Positions 1 through 14,287 of a stretch of DNA of 64,000 nt are shown piece after piece. Positions within the stretch are counted from its first letter, which is position 1, and every line of letters starts with the position of its first letter. A model generated the notes under the pieces. It did not search any database. It was not told the DNA's origin and worked only from the letters and a program-made list of their open reading frames with translations. This stretch comes from Deinococcus sp. JMULE3. Its GTDB lineage: Bacteria > Deinococcota > Deinococci > Deinococcales > Deinococcaceae. Both the position numbers and the translations under genes were made by a program. The stretch is taken from contig NZ_SGWE01000004.1 of assembly GCF_013337115.1 (NCBI RefSeq), positions 558,001-622,000 on the forward strand, read 5' to 3'.

Positions 1-150
1 CACACCGCCTGTCAGCGGGGCGTCACAGATCTTGCGGGCTTCTTGAGGTCCCCTCAAGGTTGCGTTGATGGTCGTGCGGCGCCCCGCCAGCGGGCGGAAC
101 TGGACAATCCAGGCCCGCGTGCCGCGCGGCGTGCTCTACAGTCAGCGGCG

Positions 151-924
151 ATGAGCGTCCTGTCGCAGCTGTCCGGCACCCTGGTCAACGTCGTCACCGT
201 CCTGCTGGGCACTGCCGTGGGGCTCGCGGTGGGCGGACGGCTGCCCGAGAGAACGCAGCGCACGCTGCTGCAGACCCTGAGTCTGGTGACGCTGTTCATC
301 GGGCTGGACATGGCGGGCAGCCTGAACCGCGTGCAGGGCGGCGCGGTGCCGGGCGTGATCCTCGCGCTGGTCAGTCTGGCGCTGGGCGCCGTGATCGGCG
401 AGGCGCTGGGCATCGAGGAGAGCCTGGAACGCCTGGGCGAGACCCTGAAACGCCGCTTCCGGGGTGGGGGCCGCTTCACGGAGGGGTTCGTGGCGGCCAG
501 CCTGCTGTTCTGCATCGGGCCGATGACCGTGATCGGCGGCCTGCAGAACGGCCTGACCGGGGACAGCGCCACGTACGTCCTGAAGGCCACGCTGGACGGC
601 ATCGCGGCGCTGGCCCTGGCGGGCGCGTACGGGATCGGGGTGGGGTTCAGCGCGCTGACGGTGCTGGCCGTGCAGGGCGGCATCAGCCTGCTGGCAGGCA
701 CCTTCGCGGCCGGGCTGCTGGGCGGCGCGGACCCGCAGATCCTGAAGACGAACCCGTACGTGCTGCTGATCACCGGGGCGGGCGGCCTGACCATCATCGG
801 GATCAGCTGGAACCTCATGCTGGCCGGGCTGGGCTTCGAGGACCGCCGCGTGCGGGTCGGGAGCCTGCTGCCCGCGCTGCTCATCGCCCCGCTGGCGCTT
901 TTGATCGCCACCCGCCTGGGCTGA
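151..924 (+). CDS. DUF554 family integral membrane protein
   Basis: A 257-residue membrane protein of the DUF554 (YdfK/YqgA-like) type. The protein is almost entirely hydrophobic segments separated by short loops, with glycine-rich stretches such as GTAVGLAVGGRLP near residue 20 and FCIGPMTVIGG near residue 130, which is the family's hallmark. The open frame extends upstream to base 43, but the extension is arginine- and proline-rich and looks like spurious translation, so I start at the ATG beginning MSVLSQ. Function of the family is not established; transport is usually assumed. The TGA stop at 922-924 is also the left edge of a MITE-like repeat. Confidence 0.85.
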   Translation: MSVLSQLSGTLVNVVTVLLGTAVGLAVGGRLPERTQRTLLQTLSLVTLFIGLDMAGSLNRVQGGAVPGVILALVSLALGAVIGEALGIEESLERLGETLKRRFRGGGRFTEGFVAASLLFCIGPMTVIGGLQNGLTGDSATYVLKATLDGIAALALAGAYGIGVGFSALTVLAVQGGISLLAGTFAAGLLGGADPQILKTNPYVLLITGAGGLTIIGISWNLMLAGLGFEDRRVRVGSLLPALLIAPLALLIATRLG

Positions 925-1059
925 GACGGTTTCCGATTGAATGGGCTGCAAAGCCCGCTGGGTCCGAGCGGCTGTGAATCGGAGAAAAACCGGTTCCGGG
1001 CCTATATCTGTCAGATCGGTGGTGTTCTGAGCGGTCAGCGAAACAGCTGATTCGTCTGT
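925..1059 (+). mobile_element. MITE-like element, family A copy 1 (degenerate)
   Basis: The most diverged of five family A copies in the window. It starts immediately after the TGA stop (922-924) of the DUF554 gene, as GACGGTTTCCGATTG against the family form TACGGACTCCGATTG. It keeps the GAGCGG core, the GGTTCCGG stretch and parts of both hairpins. The right terminal repeat is eroded and the flanking TGA duplication is no longer recognisable there, so the right boundary is approximate. Confidence 0.75.
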
Positions 1060-1063
1060 GCGG

Positions 1064-1450
1064 TCAGCGCCCAGCGGCGCGGCGCACCTGGGCCTGCCAC
1101 CACGCGCGCACCCACGCGCGGAACAGCTTGTAGTCGGCGCCCAGCAGGCGGCGCACCTTGCGGTCCTTCTCGGCGTTCATGGCGGCCAGTTTCACGTTCA
1201 GGGCCTGCGCGCCCGCCCGGTCGAGTGTCCGGGCGGCCTGCGCGTAGGCGCGTTCGCTGCCCGCGAGGCGTTCCAGTTCCCGCACCTGCGCGACCGTCAG
1301 GTCCAGCGCGCCGATCAGCCGGTCACGGTCGGCCCGGCCGGACGGCAGCACGAACAGCCGCGTCAGGACGGGCGAGCCGGGCCAGGGGTCCGAAGCGGCC
1401 TGCGCGTGCACGGGCAGCAGCGCCAGAAGAAGCAGGAGGGGGCCGCGCAT
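1064..1450 (-). CDS. Small secreted protein, unknown function
   Basis: A 128-residue protein with a clear N-terminal signal sequence (leucine-rich core, ending near HAQAAS at about residue 19). The mature part is basic and helical, with an LTVAQVRELERLAG segment and an Arg/Trp-rich C-terminus; it resembles the Spy/CpxP-like periplasmic helical proteins in length and character, but I see no diagnostic motif. The ATG is preceded by TAGCCT with 6 nt between, fitting a leaderless transcript. It converges on the DUF554 gene. Unrecognised family. Confidence 0.7.
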   Translation of the reverse strand: MRGPLLLLLALLPVHAQAASDPWPGSPVLTRLFVLPSGRADRDRLIGALDLTVAQVRELERLAGSERAYAQAARTLDRAGAQALNVKLAAMNAEKDRKVRRLLGADYKLFRAWVRAWWQAQVRRAAGR

Positions 1451-1645
1451 GCCCGCAGGCTAGGCGATGCACACCGCCCGTTCACCCCCCGCACGCTCAC
1501 GCCGTCCGCAACCGGCCCTCATGTTCGGGCGCTGCGCGTCAGGTGGGCTTGAGCGGGTCTTCAGCGTGCCTTGCAGGACGCGGTCTTATCAGCAACTGGT
1601 CAGAGTTGCGGGGTACGGTGCGCCTCACCACAAGGAGGCACCACC

Positions 1646-2926
<1,281 letters not shown>

Positions 2927-2942
2927 TCCAGCTGAGCAGCAG

Positions 2943-2969
2943 AGGGACGTCCCGTGTGGGCGTCCCTTT
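2943..2969 (+). terminator. Rho-independent terminator after DUF4384 gene
   Basis: AGGGACG and CGTCCCT form a 7-bp stem with an 11-nt loop, followed by TTTC, 16 bases after the stop codon. Confidence 0.65.
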
Positions 2970-2993
2970 CACTGGCTGCCCCTGGCGGCGGGT

Positions 2994-3608
2994 TCAGGTG
3001 AGGGGCAGGCCGAAGGTCACGCTGCCGGGCGCGCGGTGCAGTTCCCGGAAACCCAGGTGCCGGTAGAACCCCTGCGCGCGGGTGTTGCTCTCCCCCACGC
3101 CCAGGTGGACGCCCGGCACCCCGGCCTCACGCAGCGCGTCCAGCAGGGTGTGCATCAGCGCCCGGCCCCTCCCGCCTCCCTGCGCGGTGGGCAGCAGGTC
3201 GATGTGGAGGTGCGCCGGGTAGTCCGTCAGCACGTTCTGCGGCGCGCGGGGCGGGTGGTGGATCAGGTGCGCGATCCGCTGGTCGGGCGTGCGGTCCTCA
3301 CGCGGAATGCCAGCCGGGTCGGGGTACAGCTCCCGCAGGGGCGGCCACCACTCGCGGTCCAGGGTGGCCTCGAAGGCGGCCGTGTCGGGGACGCCCAGGA
3401 CGTAGCCCGTCACCTCACCGCTCCCCTGGTCCTCCAGCACGAACGCGAAGTCCGGCGCGTACGTCAGGTACGGCCCGGCGTACACGTGCCCCAGGATCAG
3501 AGGGTCGGCGTACAGGTGTGTGGCGTCCTGGCCACTGGCGCCCGTTTCCAGGCAGATGCGGTACAGCGCGGCGCGGTCGGTTTCGCGGGCGGGGCGCAGG
3601 GTGAACAT
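2994..3608 (-). CDS. GNAT family N-acetyltransferase
   Basis: A 204-residue acetyltransferase. The N-terminus TLRPARETDRAALYRICLET is the usual GNAT beta1-alpha1 pattern, and the acetyl-CoA loop is visible as TAQGGGRGRALM at about residue 140, followed by LGVGESNTRAQGFYRHLGF, the alpha4/beta6 signature. The insertion with EWWPPLRE makes it resemble acetyltransferases related to the domain found with bacterial O-GlcNAc hydrolases. The substrate is unknown. The start is preceded by TGCACT and 7 nt, a near match to the leaderless arrangement seen elsewhere here. It is divergent from ruvA. Confidence 0.85.
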   Translation of the reverse strand: MFTLRPARETDRAALYRICLETGASGQDATHLYADPLILGHVYAGPYLTYAPDFAFVLEDQGSGEVTGYVLGVPDTAAFEATLDREWWPPLRELYPDPAGIPREDRTPDQRIAHLIHHPPRAPQNVLTDYPAHLHIDLLPTAQGGGRGRALMHTLLDALREAGVPGVHLGVGESNTRAQGFYRHLGFRELHRAPGSVTFGLPLT

Positions 3609-3709
3609 GCCCCACAGTGCAGCACACCGGGCGCCGACGGGGCCTGCTGGGTGGTGCGAACCTGCCCCGGCGCAGGATTCTGTTCACAGCGGAATGTAGA
3701 ATGGGGGCA

Positions 3710-4309
3710 ATGATCGCCTACCTGTCCGGCACCGTCCGGGAAATCCGAGAACACAGCGCCGTGGTCGTCGCGGGCGGCGTCGGCTACGAGGTCCAGTGCC
3801 CCGTCAGCACCCTGGGCAAGCTGACCGTCGGCGAGACCGCCGAACTGAACACCCGTTTCATCGTCCGCGAGGACGCCCAGCTGCTGTTCGGCTTCCACGA
3901 CGCCGACAGCGTCCGCGTGTTCGACCTGCTGACCAGCGTCAGCGGCGTCGGCCCAAAGCTGGGGCTGGCGCTGCTGTCCGCCATGCCCGTCAGCGCCCTG
4001 GCCGCCGGACTGCTCGGCGGGGACGTGAAACTGCTGTCCAGCGTCAGCGGCGTCGGGAAGAAGACCGCCGAGCGGCTCGTGCTGGAACTTCAGGGCAAGA
4101 TCCCCGAGCACCTCGCCGCGCCTGCCACGGGGGGCGGCGCGAAGGCCGCGCGGGTCACGAGCACCGCCGGACGCGACGCCGTGGACGCCCTGCTCGCCCT
4201 GGGCTTCCGCGAGGCGCAGGTGCGCGGCGTGGTCGCCGAACTCCTCTCTGCCGACCCCGACCTGAGCGCCGACAGCCTGATCCGCAAGAGCCTGGGCAAG
4301 CTGCGCTGA
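3710..4309 (+). CDS. ruvA: Holliday junction branch migration protein RuvA
   Basis: RuvA, 199 residues, tetrameric junction-binding subunit of the RuvAB branch-migration motor. Domain I (OB fold) begins MIAYLSGTV; helix-hairpin-helix motifs are seen at LTSVSGVGPKLGLALL (about residue 73) and LSSVSGVGKKTAERLV (about 108), and the RuvB-contacting domain III is at the C-terminus (ALGFREAQVRGVVAEL). The frame is open upstream, but the ATG at 3710 matches family length and is preceded by TAGAAT plus 7 nt, so a leaderless start is likely. Confidence 0.97.
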   Translation: MIAYLSGTVREIREHSAVVVAGGVGYEVQCPVSTLGKLTVGETAELNTRFIVREDAQLLFGFHDADSVRVFDLLTSVSGVGPKLGLALLSAMPVSALAAGLLGGDVKLLSSVSGVGKKTAERLVLELQGKIPEHLAAPATGGGAKAARVTSTAGRDAVDALLALGFREAQVRGVVAELLSADPDLSADSLIRKSLGKLR

Positions 4310-4323
4310 CGCGCGCCGGGCGA

Positions 4324-5640
4324 CTACTTGCCCACGCAGAAGTTGCGGAACACGGCGTCCACCACGTCCTCCTGCACGTCCCGGCCGGTCAGTTCGGCCA
4401 GGGCGCGCAGGGCTTCTTCCAGTTCGTACCCGGCCAGGTCGTCCGGGAGGGTCTGTGCGGCCTGGATGTGGGCCAGGGCGCGGCGGGCGGCGTCGGCCTG
4501 CCGTTCGGTGGTCAGCCACGCCTCGCCGCGCGCCGTGTCGCCCAGCAGCGCCGCCTGGATCGCGTCCCGCAGCGCGGGAAGGCCCGAGCCAGTCACGGCG
4601 CTGACGTCCAGCGCGGCCGGGTCGGTCCACGCGCCCGGCAGGTCCGCTTTCGTCCGCACGCGGATGACGCGGGCGCCGCTCAGGTCGGCGGGCAGGGCCT
4701 CGCGGGGGGCGCTGCCGTCCTCCAGCGCCAGGACCAGATCGGCGGCTCCCGCGAGACTCAGCGCCTGTCGCACCCCGGCGGCCTCGATGGCGTCCCCGGT
4801 CTCGCGGATGCCCGCCGTATCCACCAGCGTGACGGGCACCCCGGCGAGTTCCACGGCGGCCTCCAGGTAGTCGCGGGTGGTTCCTGCGATGGGCGTGACG
4901 ATGCTGCGCTCGTAGCCCAGCAGGGCGTTCAGGAGACTGCTCTTGCCCGCGTTGGGCCGCCCGATCAGTGCCAGTCGCGCGCCGCGCGTGGCGACCTGCC
5001 CGGCCCGCGCGGACGCCAGCAGGTCCCGCAGGTCCGACTCGGCCTGCGCCAGGGGGAGGGTGCGGTCCTCGTCCGGGACGCCCTCCTCGGGGTAGTCCAG
5101 CAGGGCCTGGATGGCGGCCAGGGTGCGGGTCACGCCGCGCGCGACGCCGTCCACGCGGTCGCCCAGCGCGCCGCTGAGGCCCAGGGTCGCCTGCCGCCGG
5201 GCGGTGTCGGTCTGCGCCTCGATGAGGTTCAGGACCGCCTCGGCCTGCGCGAGGTCCAGGCGTCCGCTCAGGTACGCGCGCAGCGTGAACTCGCCGGGCC
5301 GCGCGGGGCGCGCGCCGCAGTCCAGCGTGGCCTGGAGGACGCGGGCCAGGACGGCGGGGCTGCCGTGCGTCTGGAGTTCCGCGACGTCCTCGCCGGTGTA
5401 GCTGCGCGGTCCCCTGAAGATCAGGCACAGGCCCTCGTCGAGCACCTCGCCGCTGGCGCCTTGCAGGTGCCCGAACAGGAAACGGCCGCCGGGCGTGCGC
5501 GAGGGGGCGCGGCGGCCCCGGAACACCCGGTCGGCGACGCTCAGCGCAGCGGGGCCGCTGACGCGCACGATGCCCACGCCCGCGCTGCCGGGAGCGGTGG
5601 CGATGGCGGCGATGGTGTCTTGCAGGCCGGAGCGGGTCAC
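4324..5640 (-). CDS. mnmE: tRNA uridine-5-carboxymethylaminomethyl(34) synthesis GTPase MnmE
   Basis: MnmE (TrmE), about 438 residues. With MnmG it modifies U34 of tRNAs using tetrahydrofolate. The N-terminal formyl-THF-binding domain begins [13 protein letters not shown]; the G domain has the P-loop GRPNAGKSS and [10 protein letters not shown]; the C-terminus ends FCVGK, carrying the invariant catalytic cysteine. I choose the GTG at 5640 over the GTG 18 bases upstream because it gives the normal family N-terminus and lies 6 nt after a TACCCT box. It is divergent from the LysR gene and convergent with ruvA. Confidence 0.96.
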   Translation of the reverse strand: MTRSGLQDTIAAIATAPGSAGVGIVRVSGPAALSVADRVFRGRRAPSRTPGGRFLFGHLQGASGEVLDEGLCLIFRGPRSYTGEDVAELQTHGSPAVLARVLQATLDCGARPARPGEFTLRAYLSGRLDLAQAEAVLNLIEAQTDTARRQATLGLSGALGDRVDGVARGVTRTLAAIQALLDYPEEGVPDEDRTLPLAQAESDLRDLLASARAGQVATRGARLALIGRPNAGKSSLLNALLGYERSIVTPIAGTTRDYLEAAVELAGVPVTLVDTAGIRETGDAIEAAGVRQALSLAGAADLVLALEDGSAPREALPADLSGARVIRVRTKADLPGAWTDPAALDVSAVTGSGLPALRDAIQAALLGDTARGEAWLTTERQADAARRALAHIQAAQTLPDDLAGYELEEALRALAELTGRDVQEDVVDAVFRNFCVGK

Positions 5641-5768
5641 GCGGGCAGGGTAGCGCACCGCAGCCTCCGGTCACCGTGCCCCCCGGCTCCCGTGATGGCG
5701 TCATCGGGGGGCGTGATACACCGACGTCCCCGGCCCGCTCCCATCGGCAGTGCGGATACCATGCGGGC

Positions 5769-6650
5769 GTGAGGATCAACCCGGAGCATCTCGTCACGTT
5801 CAGTGTCGTCGCGGAACTGGGGAGTGTCAGCCGCGCCGGGCAGGCCCTGAACCTCAGTCAGCCTGCCGTGAGCGGTCAGTTGCGCGCCCTGCAGGAGCAG
5901 TTCGGGCAGCCGCTGTACACCCGCCAGGGTCGCGGCGTGGCCCTCACCGAGGCCGGAGAGCGGCTGCTCCCGCACGCGCAGGCGATCGCCCGGAACCTCG
6001 CGGAGGTCGCCGGGCAGATCAGCGGCGCCCGGCAACGCCCGGCGGCGGCCCTGCGGGTGGGCCTCTCCTTCGCCCTGAGCGAGCACTCAAGCGCCCTGGT
6101 ACGCCGGGCCCGCACGGCCGGGCTGCACCTGCGGATCGTGGCGCGGCCCGCCGGGACGCTGATCGAGGAGGTCCGCGCCGGGCGGCTGGGCGCGGCGCTG
6201 ATCGTCACGTCGCCACAGCGGGCGGTGGAGGACCTGGACCTGCACCGCGTCGGCGAGGATCAATTGCGGCTGGTCACGCCGCCCGGCCATCCGCTGTCGG
6301 GCCTGGGGTACGTGGCGCCGCACGCGCTGCGCGGCGAGACGCTGCTGTGGTCCGCGCGGGGCAGCGGCGTGCGCCGACAGGCCGAACGGCTGCTGGACGG
6401 CGTGGGCGTCAGTGCGGCGCAGGGCCTGGAACTGGGAAGCCTGTGGGGGGTCCTGGCGGGCGTGCGGGCCGGGGACGGCGTGGCGATCATGCCCGCCGGG
6501 TTCGTCGCGCGGGACGTGCAACTGGGCGCGGTCGCCAGCGTGGGCCTGGAAGCCCCGGCAGTGACGGTCGCGCACACGCTGGTCACGGCGCCCGCCGCGC
6601 TGCTGTCCGCGGAGGTCCGCGCCCTCGTGGACCTGCTGCGCCGCGCATGA
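5769..6650 (+). CDS. LysR family transcriptional regulator
   Basis: A 293-residue LysR-type regulator. The N-terminal winged HTH is clear (HLVTFSVVAELGSVSRAG, then LNLSQPAVSGQLRALQ) and is followed by a periplasmic-binding-like effector domain from about residue 90. The GTG start is 6 nt downstream of TACCAT, which points to a leaderless message; the longer open frame upstream encodes no family sequence. It is divergently arranged with mnmE, which is unlikely to be its target. The effector and regulon are unknown. Confidence 0.9.
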   Translation: MRINPEHLVTFSVVAELGSVSRAGQALNLSQPAVSGQLRALQEQFGQPLYTRQGRGVALTEAGERLLPHAQAIARNLAEVAGQISGARQRPAAALRVGLSFALSEHSSALVRRARTAGLHLRIVARPAGTLIEEVRAGRLGAALIVTSPQRAVEDLDLHRVGEDQLRLVTPPGHPLSGLGYVAPHALRGETLLWSARGSGVRRQAERLLDGVGVSAAQGLELGSLWGVLAGVRAGDGVAIMPAGFVARDVQLGAVASVGLEAPAVTVAHTLVTAPAALLSAEVRALVDLLRRA

Positions 6651-6707
6651 GGGCGGCCCTTCATGGAGGGGCGGGCTTTCTCATGCGGGCGCTCTAGCAT
6701 GCCCGGT

Positions 6708-7472
6708 ATGCGTCTTTCCCTCAGCGTCACCCTGGGTCTCGCCCTGCTCGGCCCGGCGTCCCTGGCCCAGACCACCCAGACGGCTCCGGCGACACCCGCC
6801 AAGGCCCCGGCGGCCTCCGCCACCACGAACCGGGGCGTCAGTGCCCTGGCGGTCGAGGTGGGCGCCGTCGTCAAGGGCCGCCTGATGAGCTGCCCGGACA
6901 GCCTGAAGCTCAGCGGGAACGCCGTGTGCCTGTACGTGCAGACGCCGGCCGCGACGCTGCGCCCCCTGGTGAAGGGCAAACTGGCCGCGCGCGCCGGGGA
7001 CTGGAAGACCACCGGGAAGGCCAGCGTGCTGCTGGTCAAGGACACCCCGGCGAACTTCGTGATGCTCAGCGCCCTGAACGACAAGGAAACGCTGGTCGTC
7101 GTGGACGCCGCGCCCACCGCGAAGACCGCCGCGCCCGCCAAGGTCGCCGTGCCCACCGGGGTCGTGAAGGGTCAGCCGTACGTGCTGGGCAGCGACCTGA
7201 TCGGCGTCGTGAAGGTCACGTCGCTGGGCGGCGGGAAGTACCGCCTGTCGAACGCCGACCAGGGCACCCTGACGGTCACGGTGGGCGCGCGCGCCGCGCA
7301 GACCGACGCGGGCGCGGTGGAACTGCCGCTGGCGCCCGCCACGGACGGCAGGAACCTGATCTTCCCGCTGGCGGGCCTGCGCGCCCTGGGCTGCACGACC
7401 ACCCCGAACGGCGGCGTGCTGACGGTCGCGTGCGGGTCGGACAGCGTGGGCCTGAAACCCATCGTGTTCTGA
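6708..7472 (+). CDS. Secreted protein, unknown function
   Basis: A 254-residue exported protein. It has a signal peptide (RLSLSVTLGLALLGPASLAQ), then an Ala/Thr/Pro-rich linker to about residue 40, then a beta-rich region with three cysteines (MSCPDS, AVCLY, ALGCTTTP) and a late one (VACGSD), probably two disulfides. The segment DPTPANFV and the repeated K-G-R/Q loops look like a small-domain repeat, but I recognise no family. The ATG is preceded by TAGCAT with 7 nt between. A terminator hairpin follows. Confidence 0.75.
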   Translation: MRLSLSVTLGLALLGPASLAQTTQTAPATPAKAPAASATTNRGVSALAVEVGAVVKGRLMSCPDSLKLSGNAVCLYVQTPAATLRPLVKGKLAARAGDWKTTGKASVLLVKDTPANFVMLSALNDKETLVVVDAAPTAKTAAPAKVAVPTGVVKGQPYVLGSDLIGVVKVTSLGGGKYRLSNADQGTLTVTVGARAAQTDAGAVELPLAPATDGRNLIFPLAGLRALGCTTTPNGGVLTVACGSDSVGLKPIVF

Positions 7473-7490
7473 GGGACCGCGGCGCGGATG

Positions 7491-7518
7491 GGGGGAGGCC
7501 AGCGGGTCTCCCCCTTTT
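7491..7518 (+). terminator. Rho-independent terminator
   Basis: GGGGGAG pairs with CTCCCCC across a 10-nt loop and is followed directly by TTTT, 18 bases after the preceding stop codon. Confidence 0.75.
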
Positions 7519-7633
7519 GCGCCGTGGGCCTGACCTTCACGTGTTCTTAGGGGTGGAACCCTGCGGGGTGCCCGCGCGTCCTGGTGGGGGGTAAGCTTCG
7601 GCTCAAGCCCCACTTTCCCCAGGAGGAACCACC

Positions 7634-8317
<684 letters not shown>

Positions 8318-8325
8318 AGCCTGCC

Positions 8326-8372
8326 GAGGGGGGGGCACCCGCAGGCCTGTGACCGGGTGTCCCTCCCTCTTT
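8326..8372 (+). terminator. Rho-independent terminator after pspA
   Basis: A long GC-rich hairpin: GAGGGGGGGGCACCCG against CGGGTGTCCCTCCCTC with a 12-nt loop, ending in TTT. Confidence 0.7.
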
Positions 8373-8446
8373 GGGGGGACGTTCGTCAGGTGAACTTCAT
8401 GTTTGCTGACAGAATGAGGGCGATGAGGCGTTCTAAGCTTGGTGCC

Positions 8447-9138
8447 ATGCCCGCCCCCCGTTTCCCGTTCGCTGCCGTGCTGGCCGGTGCGCTGTGCGCC
8501 GCGCTGGGGTCGTGCGCCCCGCAGGCGACCGCTCCCGGTACGGTGCAGAGCAGCACGCCGCTGACCCGCGCGTCGTTCTACCCGCAGGAGACCGGGCTGC
8601 AGTGGGCGTACCTGCCGGAAGGCGAGGATGCGGGCGGCGCGCCGTACGTGGTGCAGAACCTCGGCCCGACCCTGTTTGGCGGGGAGGCGGCGAACGCCAC
8701 GCGCATGACCGGGCGCGGCGCGGACCAGACGTGGTACCGCGTGGCGGACGCGCAGGGCGTGAAACTGCTTGGCATCCGCAAGCCGGGGGTGACGGTGCGG
8801 CTGCAACCGGCGTGGCTGGAGTACCCCGCGCCGGACGCGTGGCGTACGGGCCTGACGTGGCAGGGGCAGAGTCAGGTGAGTCTGGTCGGGGACGACGGGG
8901 CCGTGAAGGGCAGCGGCACGCTGTCGTACTCTTATCTGGTGCAGGAGCGCCGCACGGTGAGTACGCCGGGCGGGCGTTTCGACGTGTGGGTGGTGACGCG
9001 CCAGATCAGCGACACGGTGGGCGGGCTGTTCCCGGCCACCCAGCAGCTGTGGTTCACGCCTTTCGTGGGCGAGGTGCGCACGCCCGAGGGGCTGCTCCTG
9101 ACGGAGCGGAACTTCGCCCCGCGTTCAGGAGGACAACC

Positions 9139-9142
<4 letters not shown>
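8447..9142 (+). CDS. Putative lipoprotein
   Basis: A 231-residue protein with a lipoprotein signal peptide ending in LGSC (Cys at about residue 24). The mature domain is beta-rich, with several W/Y-containing strands ([32 protein letters not shown]), and no catalytic motif that I can name. The ATG at 8447 is chosen because it follows TAAGCT by 7 nt and yields a compact signal sequence; three earlier in-frame ATGs lack such support. The stop overlaps the dxs start by 4 nt, so the two genes form an operon. Confidence 0.78.
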
Positions 9143-11028
<1,886 letters not shown>

Positions 11029-11035
11029 ACGGTTG

Positions 11036-11085
11036 AAAGTTGATGGTTGATGGAAGGGGCGACCCTTTATCAACCATCAACTTTT
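11036..11085. terminator. Bidirectional terminator between dxs and proA
   Basis: A perfect 16-bp inverted repeat (AAAGTTGATGGTTGAT against its complement at 11069-11084) with a 17-nt loop, ending in TTTT on the plus strand and AAA/TTT on the other. It serves two convergent genes. Each arm contains a tandem GTTGATG heptamer. Confidence 0.85.
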
Positions 11086-11091
11086 GACCAT

Positions 11092-12378
11092 CTACTCCCT
11101 GACCTCGCCGTTGCCTTCCACGATCCATTTCGTGGTGGTCAGTTCGCGCAGGCCCATGGGGCCGCGGGCGTGGAGTTTCTGGGTGCTGATGGCGACCTCG
11201 GCGCCCAGGCCGAGTTGCCCGCCGTCGTTGAAGCGGGGGCTGGCGTTCACGACCACGGCGGCACTGTCGACGTCCTCGATGAACCGCCCCGCCTGCGCAT
11301 CGTCGCGGGTGAGGATCACGTCGGTGTGGTTCCCGCGCGCGGCAATGAAGTCCAGCGCGTCCTCGAAGGAGGGGACGGTCTTCACGCTGGCGGTCAGGGC
11401 CAGAAATTCCGTACCGTAATCGGCGTCCGTGGCGGGCTCGGTGGTGATCCCGGCGGCACTCAGGGCCGCGTGGGCGGGCGGGTCGGTGCGCAGGGTCACG
11501 CCGTGCGCCTGAAGGTCGCGGGCGATGTCCGGCAGGGCGTCCAGGGCCGCCACGTGGATCAGGAGGGTGTCCAGGGCGTTGCAGGCGCTGGGTTTCTGCA
11601 CCTTCGCGTTCCGGACGATCTCCAGGGCGCGCGCGCGGTCCTCGGGGTCGCGGGTGAAGCTGGGGTCGAGGTACACGTGCACCACGCCGATGCCGCCCAC
11701 GATGACGGGCACGGTGGCGTTCTCCACGCAGTAGCGGTGCAGGCCTGCCCCGCCGCGCGGGATGATCGCATCAACCAGATCGTCCAGTTTCAGCAGCTCC
11801 AGCATCCGCTCGCGGGCCGGGTCGCGGATGACCTGTACCCCGTCCGCCGGGAGGCCCTGCTCCCGCAGCGCGGCGTGGATGACGTCCTCCAGCGCGGCGT
11901 TGCTGCGCACGGTTTCCTTGCCGCCGCGCAGGATCACGGCGTTCCCGCTCATCAGGGCCAGCGCGGCGACGTCCACGGTCACGTTCGGGCGGCTCTCGTA
12001 GATGACGCCCAGCACGCCCAGCGGCACGCGCCGGGTGCTGACGCGGATGCCGCTCGGCTGGGTCTGCGCGGGGGTGGTCTCCCCCACCGGGTCGGGCAGG
12101 CGCGACACGGCCTCCACGTCCGCCGCGATGCCGTCCAGCATCCGGGCGTCCAGCCGCAGGCGGGCCACCATCGGTTCGGGCAGTCCGGCCTCAATGGCAG
12201 CCTGCACGTCCTGCGCGTTCGCCGCCAGGATCGCGGGTGCGTTGGCACGCAGTCCGGCGGCGATCGCGTGCAGCGCGGCCACCTTGCGCGCGGTGGGCAG
12301 CGACCGCAGCACGCGGGCAGCGGCGCGGGCCCGCACGCCCATCTCCCGGACGGTCAGGTTGGGGGACGACTCACTCAT
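11092..12378 (-). CDS. proA: Gamma-glutamyl phosphate reductase
   Basis: ProA, 428 residues, reduces gamma-glutamyl phosphate to glutamate semialdehyde in proline synthesis. Aldehyde-dehydrogenase fold; the catalytic region [14 protein letters not shown] (Cys near residue 273) and the nearby [12 protein letters not shown] are family signatures, as are [15 protein letters not shown] and [17 protein letters not shown]. The start MSESSPN is preceded by TACGCT and 6 nt (leaderless). No proB lies nearby. Convergent with dxs and divergent from hemL. Confidence 0.97.
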   Translation of the reverse strand: MSESSPNLTVREMGVRARAAARVLRSLPTARKVAALHAIAAGLRANAPAILAANAQDVQAAIEAGLPEPMVARLRLDARMLDGIAADVEAVSRLPDPVGETTPAQTQPSGIRVSTRRVPLGVLGVIYESRPNVTVDVAALALMSGNAVILRGGKETVRSNAALEDVIHAALREQGLPADGVQVIRDPARERMLELLKLDDLVDAIIPRGGAGLHRYCVENATVPVIVGGIGVVHVYLDPSFTRDPEDRARALEIVRNAKVQKPSACNALDTLLIHVAALDALPDIARDLQAHGVTLRTDPPAHAALSAAGITTEPATDADYGTEFLALTASVKTVPSFEDALDFIAARGNHTDVILTRDDAQAGRFIEDVDSAAVVVNASPRFNDGGQLGLGAEVAISTQKLHARGPMGLRELTTTKWIVEGNGEVRE

Positions 12379-12497
12379 CCCGCCAGCGTAGCGCGCCCCT
12401 CCCGTCCGGCCCGGCGCGCGGTGCAGACCTCCTGGCTCCACTTCAGTGTGCGCTGGGTTGCCCACAGGCCTCACAGGCCTCCGGTAAGGTGGGGGGC

Positions 12498-13855
<1,358 letters not shown>

Positions 13856-13859
<4 letters not shown>

Positions 13860-14284
13860 CACTCGTCACGCAGACGGCGCAGGTGCGGCAGATCCTCACC
13901 GACCACAAGGTCATCGCCGTGGTGGGCTTCCACCACGACGCGATGAAACCCGCGTACTACGTCCCCGAGTACATGCACCGCCAGGGGTACACGATCATCC
14001 CGGTAAACCCGGCGCTGGCCGCGCGTGGCGAGAGTTACTTCGGGCACAGGGCGGTGGCGACCCTGGCGGAGATCACGACCCCGGTGGACATCGTGGACGT
14101 GTTCCGCCGCAGCGACAAGGTGCGCCAGCACCTGCCCGACATCCTGGCCATGCCCACCCCGCCGAAAGTCGTGTGGTTGCAGCTCGGCATCCGCGACGAC
14201 GCGACCGCCCGCGAGCTCGCGGCGCGCGGCATCGACGTCGTACAGGACCGCTGCCTCCTCGCCGATCACCGGGCGCTGCTGTAA
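13856..14284 (+). CDS. CoA-binding (YccU-like) domain protein
   Basis: A 142-residue single-domain protein of the CoA-binding family. The Rossmann start KVIAVVGFHHDAMKPAYYVPEYM and the segments YTIIPVNPALA and VDIVDVFRRSD match the family. It carries the usual terminal Cys-containing stretch VVQDRCLLADH. Biological role unknown; many bacteria have one. It overlaps hemL by 4 nt (ATGA) and is followed after 3 nt by the oxidoreductase gene, so translation is probably coupled. Confidence 0.9.
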
Positions 14285-14287
14285 CGC

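Noticed and set aside
925..1059. Small regulatory RNA gene after the DUF554 gene
   Set aside because: The structure is explained by membership of the repeat family; there is no separate promoter.
3497..5797. 766-codon minus-strand frame over mnmE, ruvA and GNAT
   Set aside because: Arg/Pro/Gly-rich high-GC shadow; the real genes in other frames have clear catalytic motifs.
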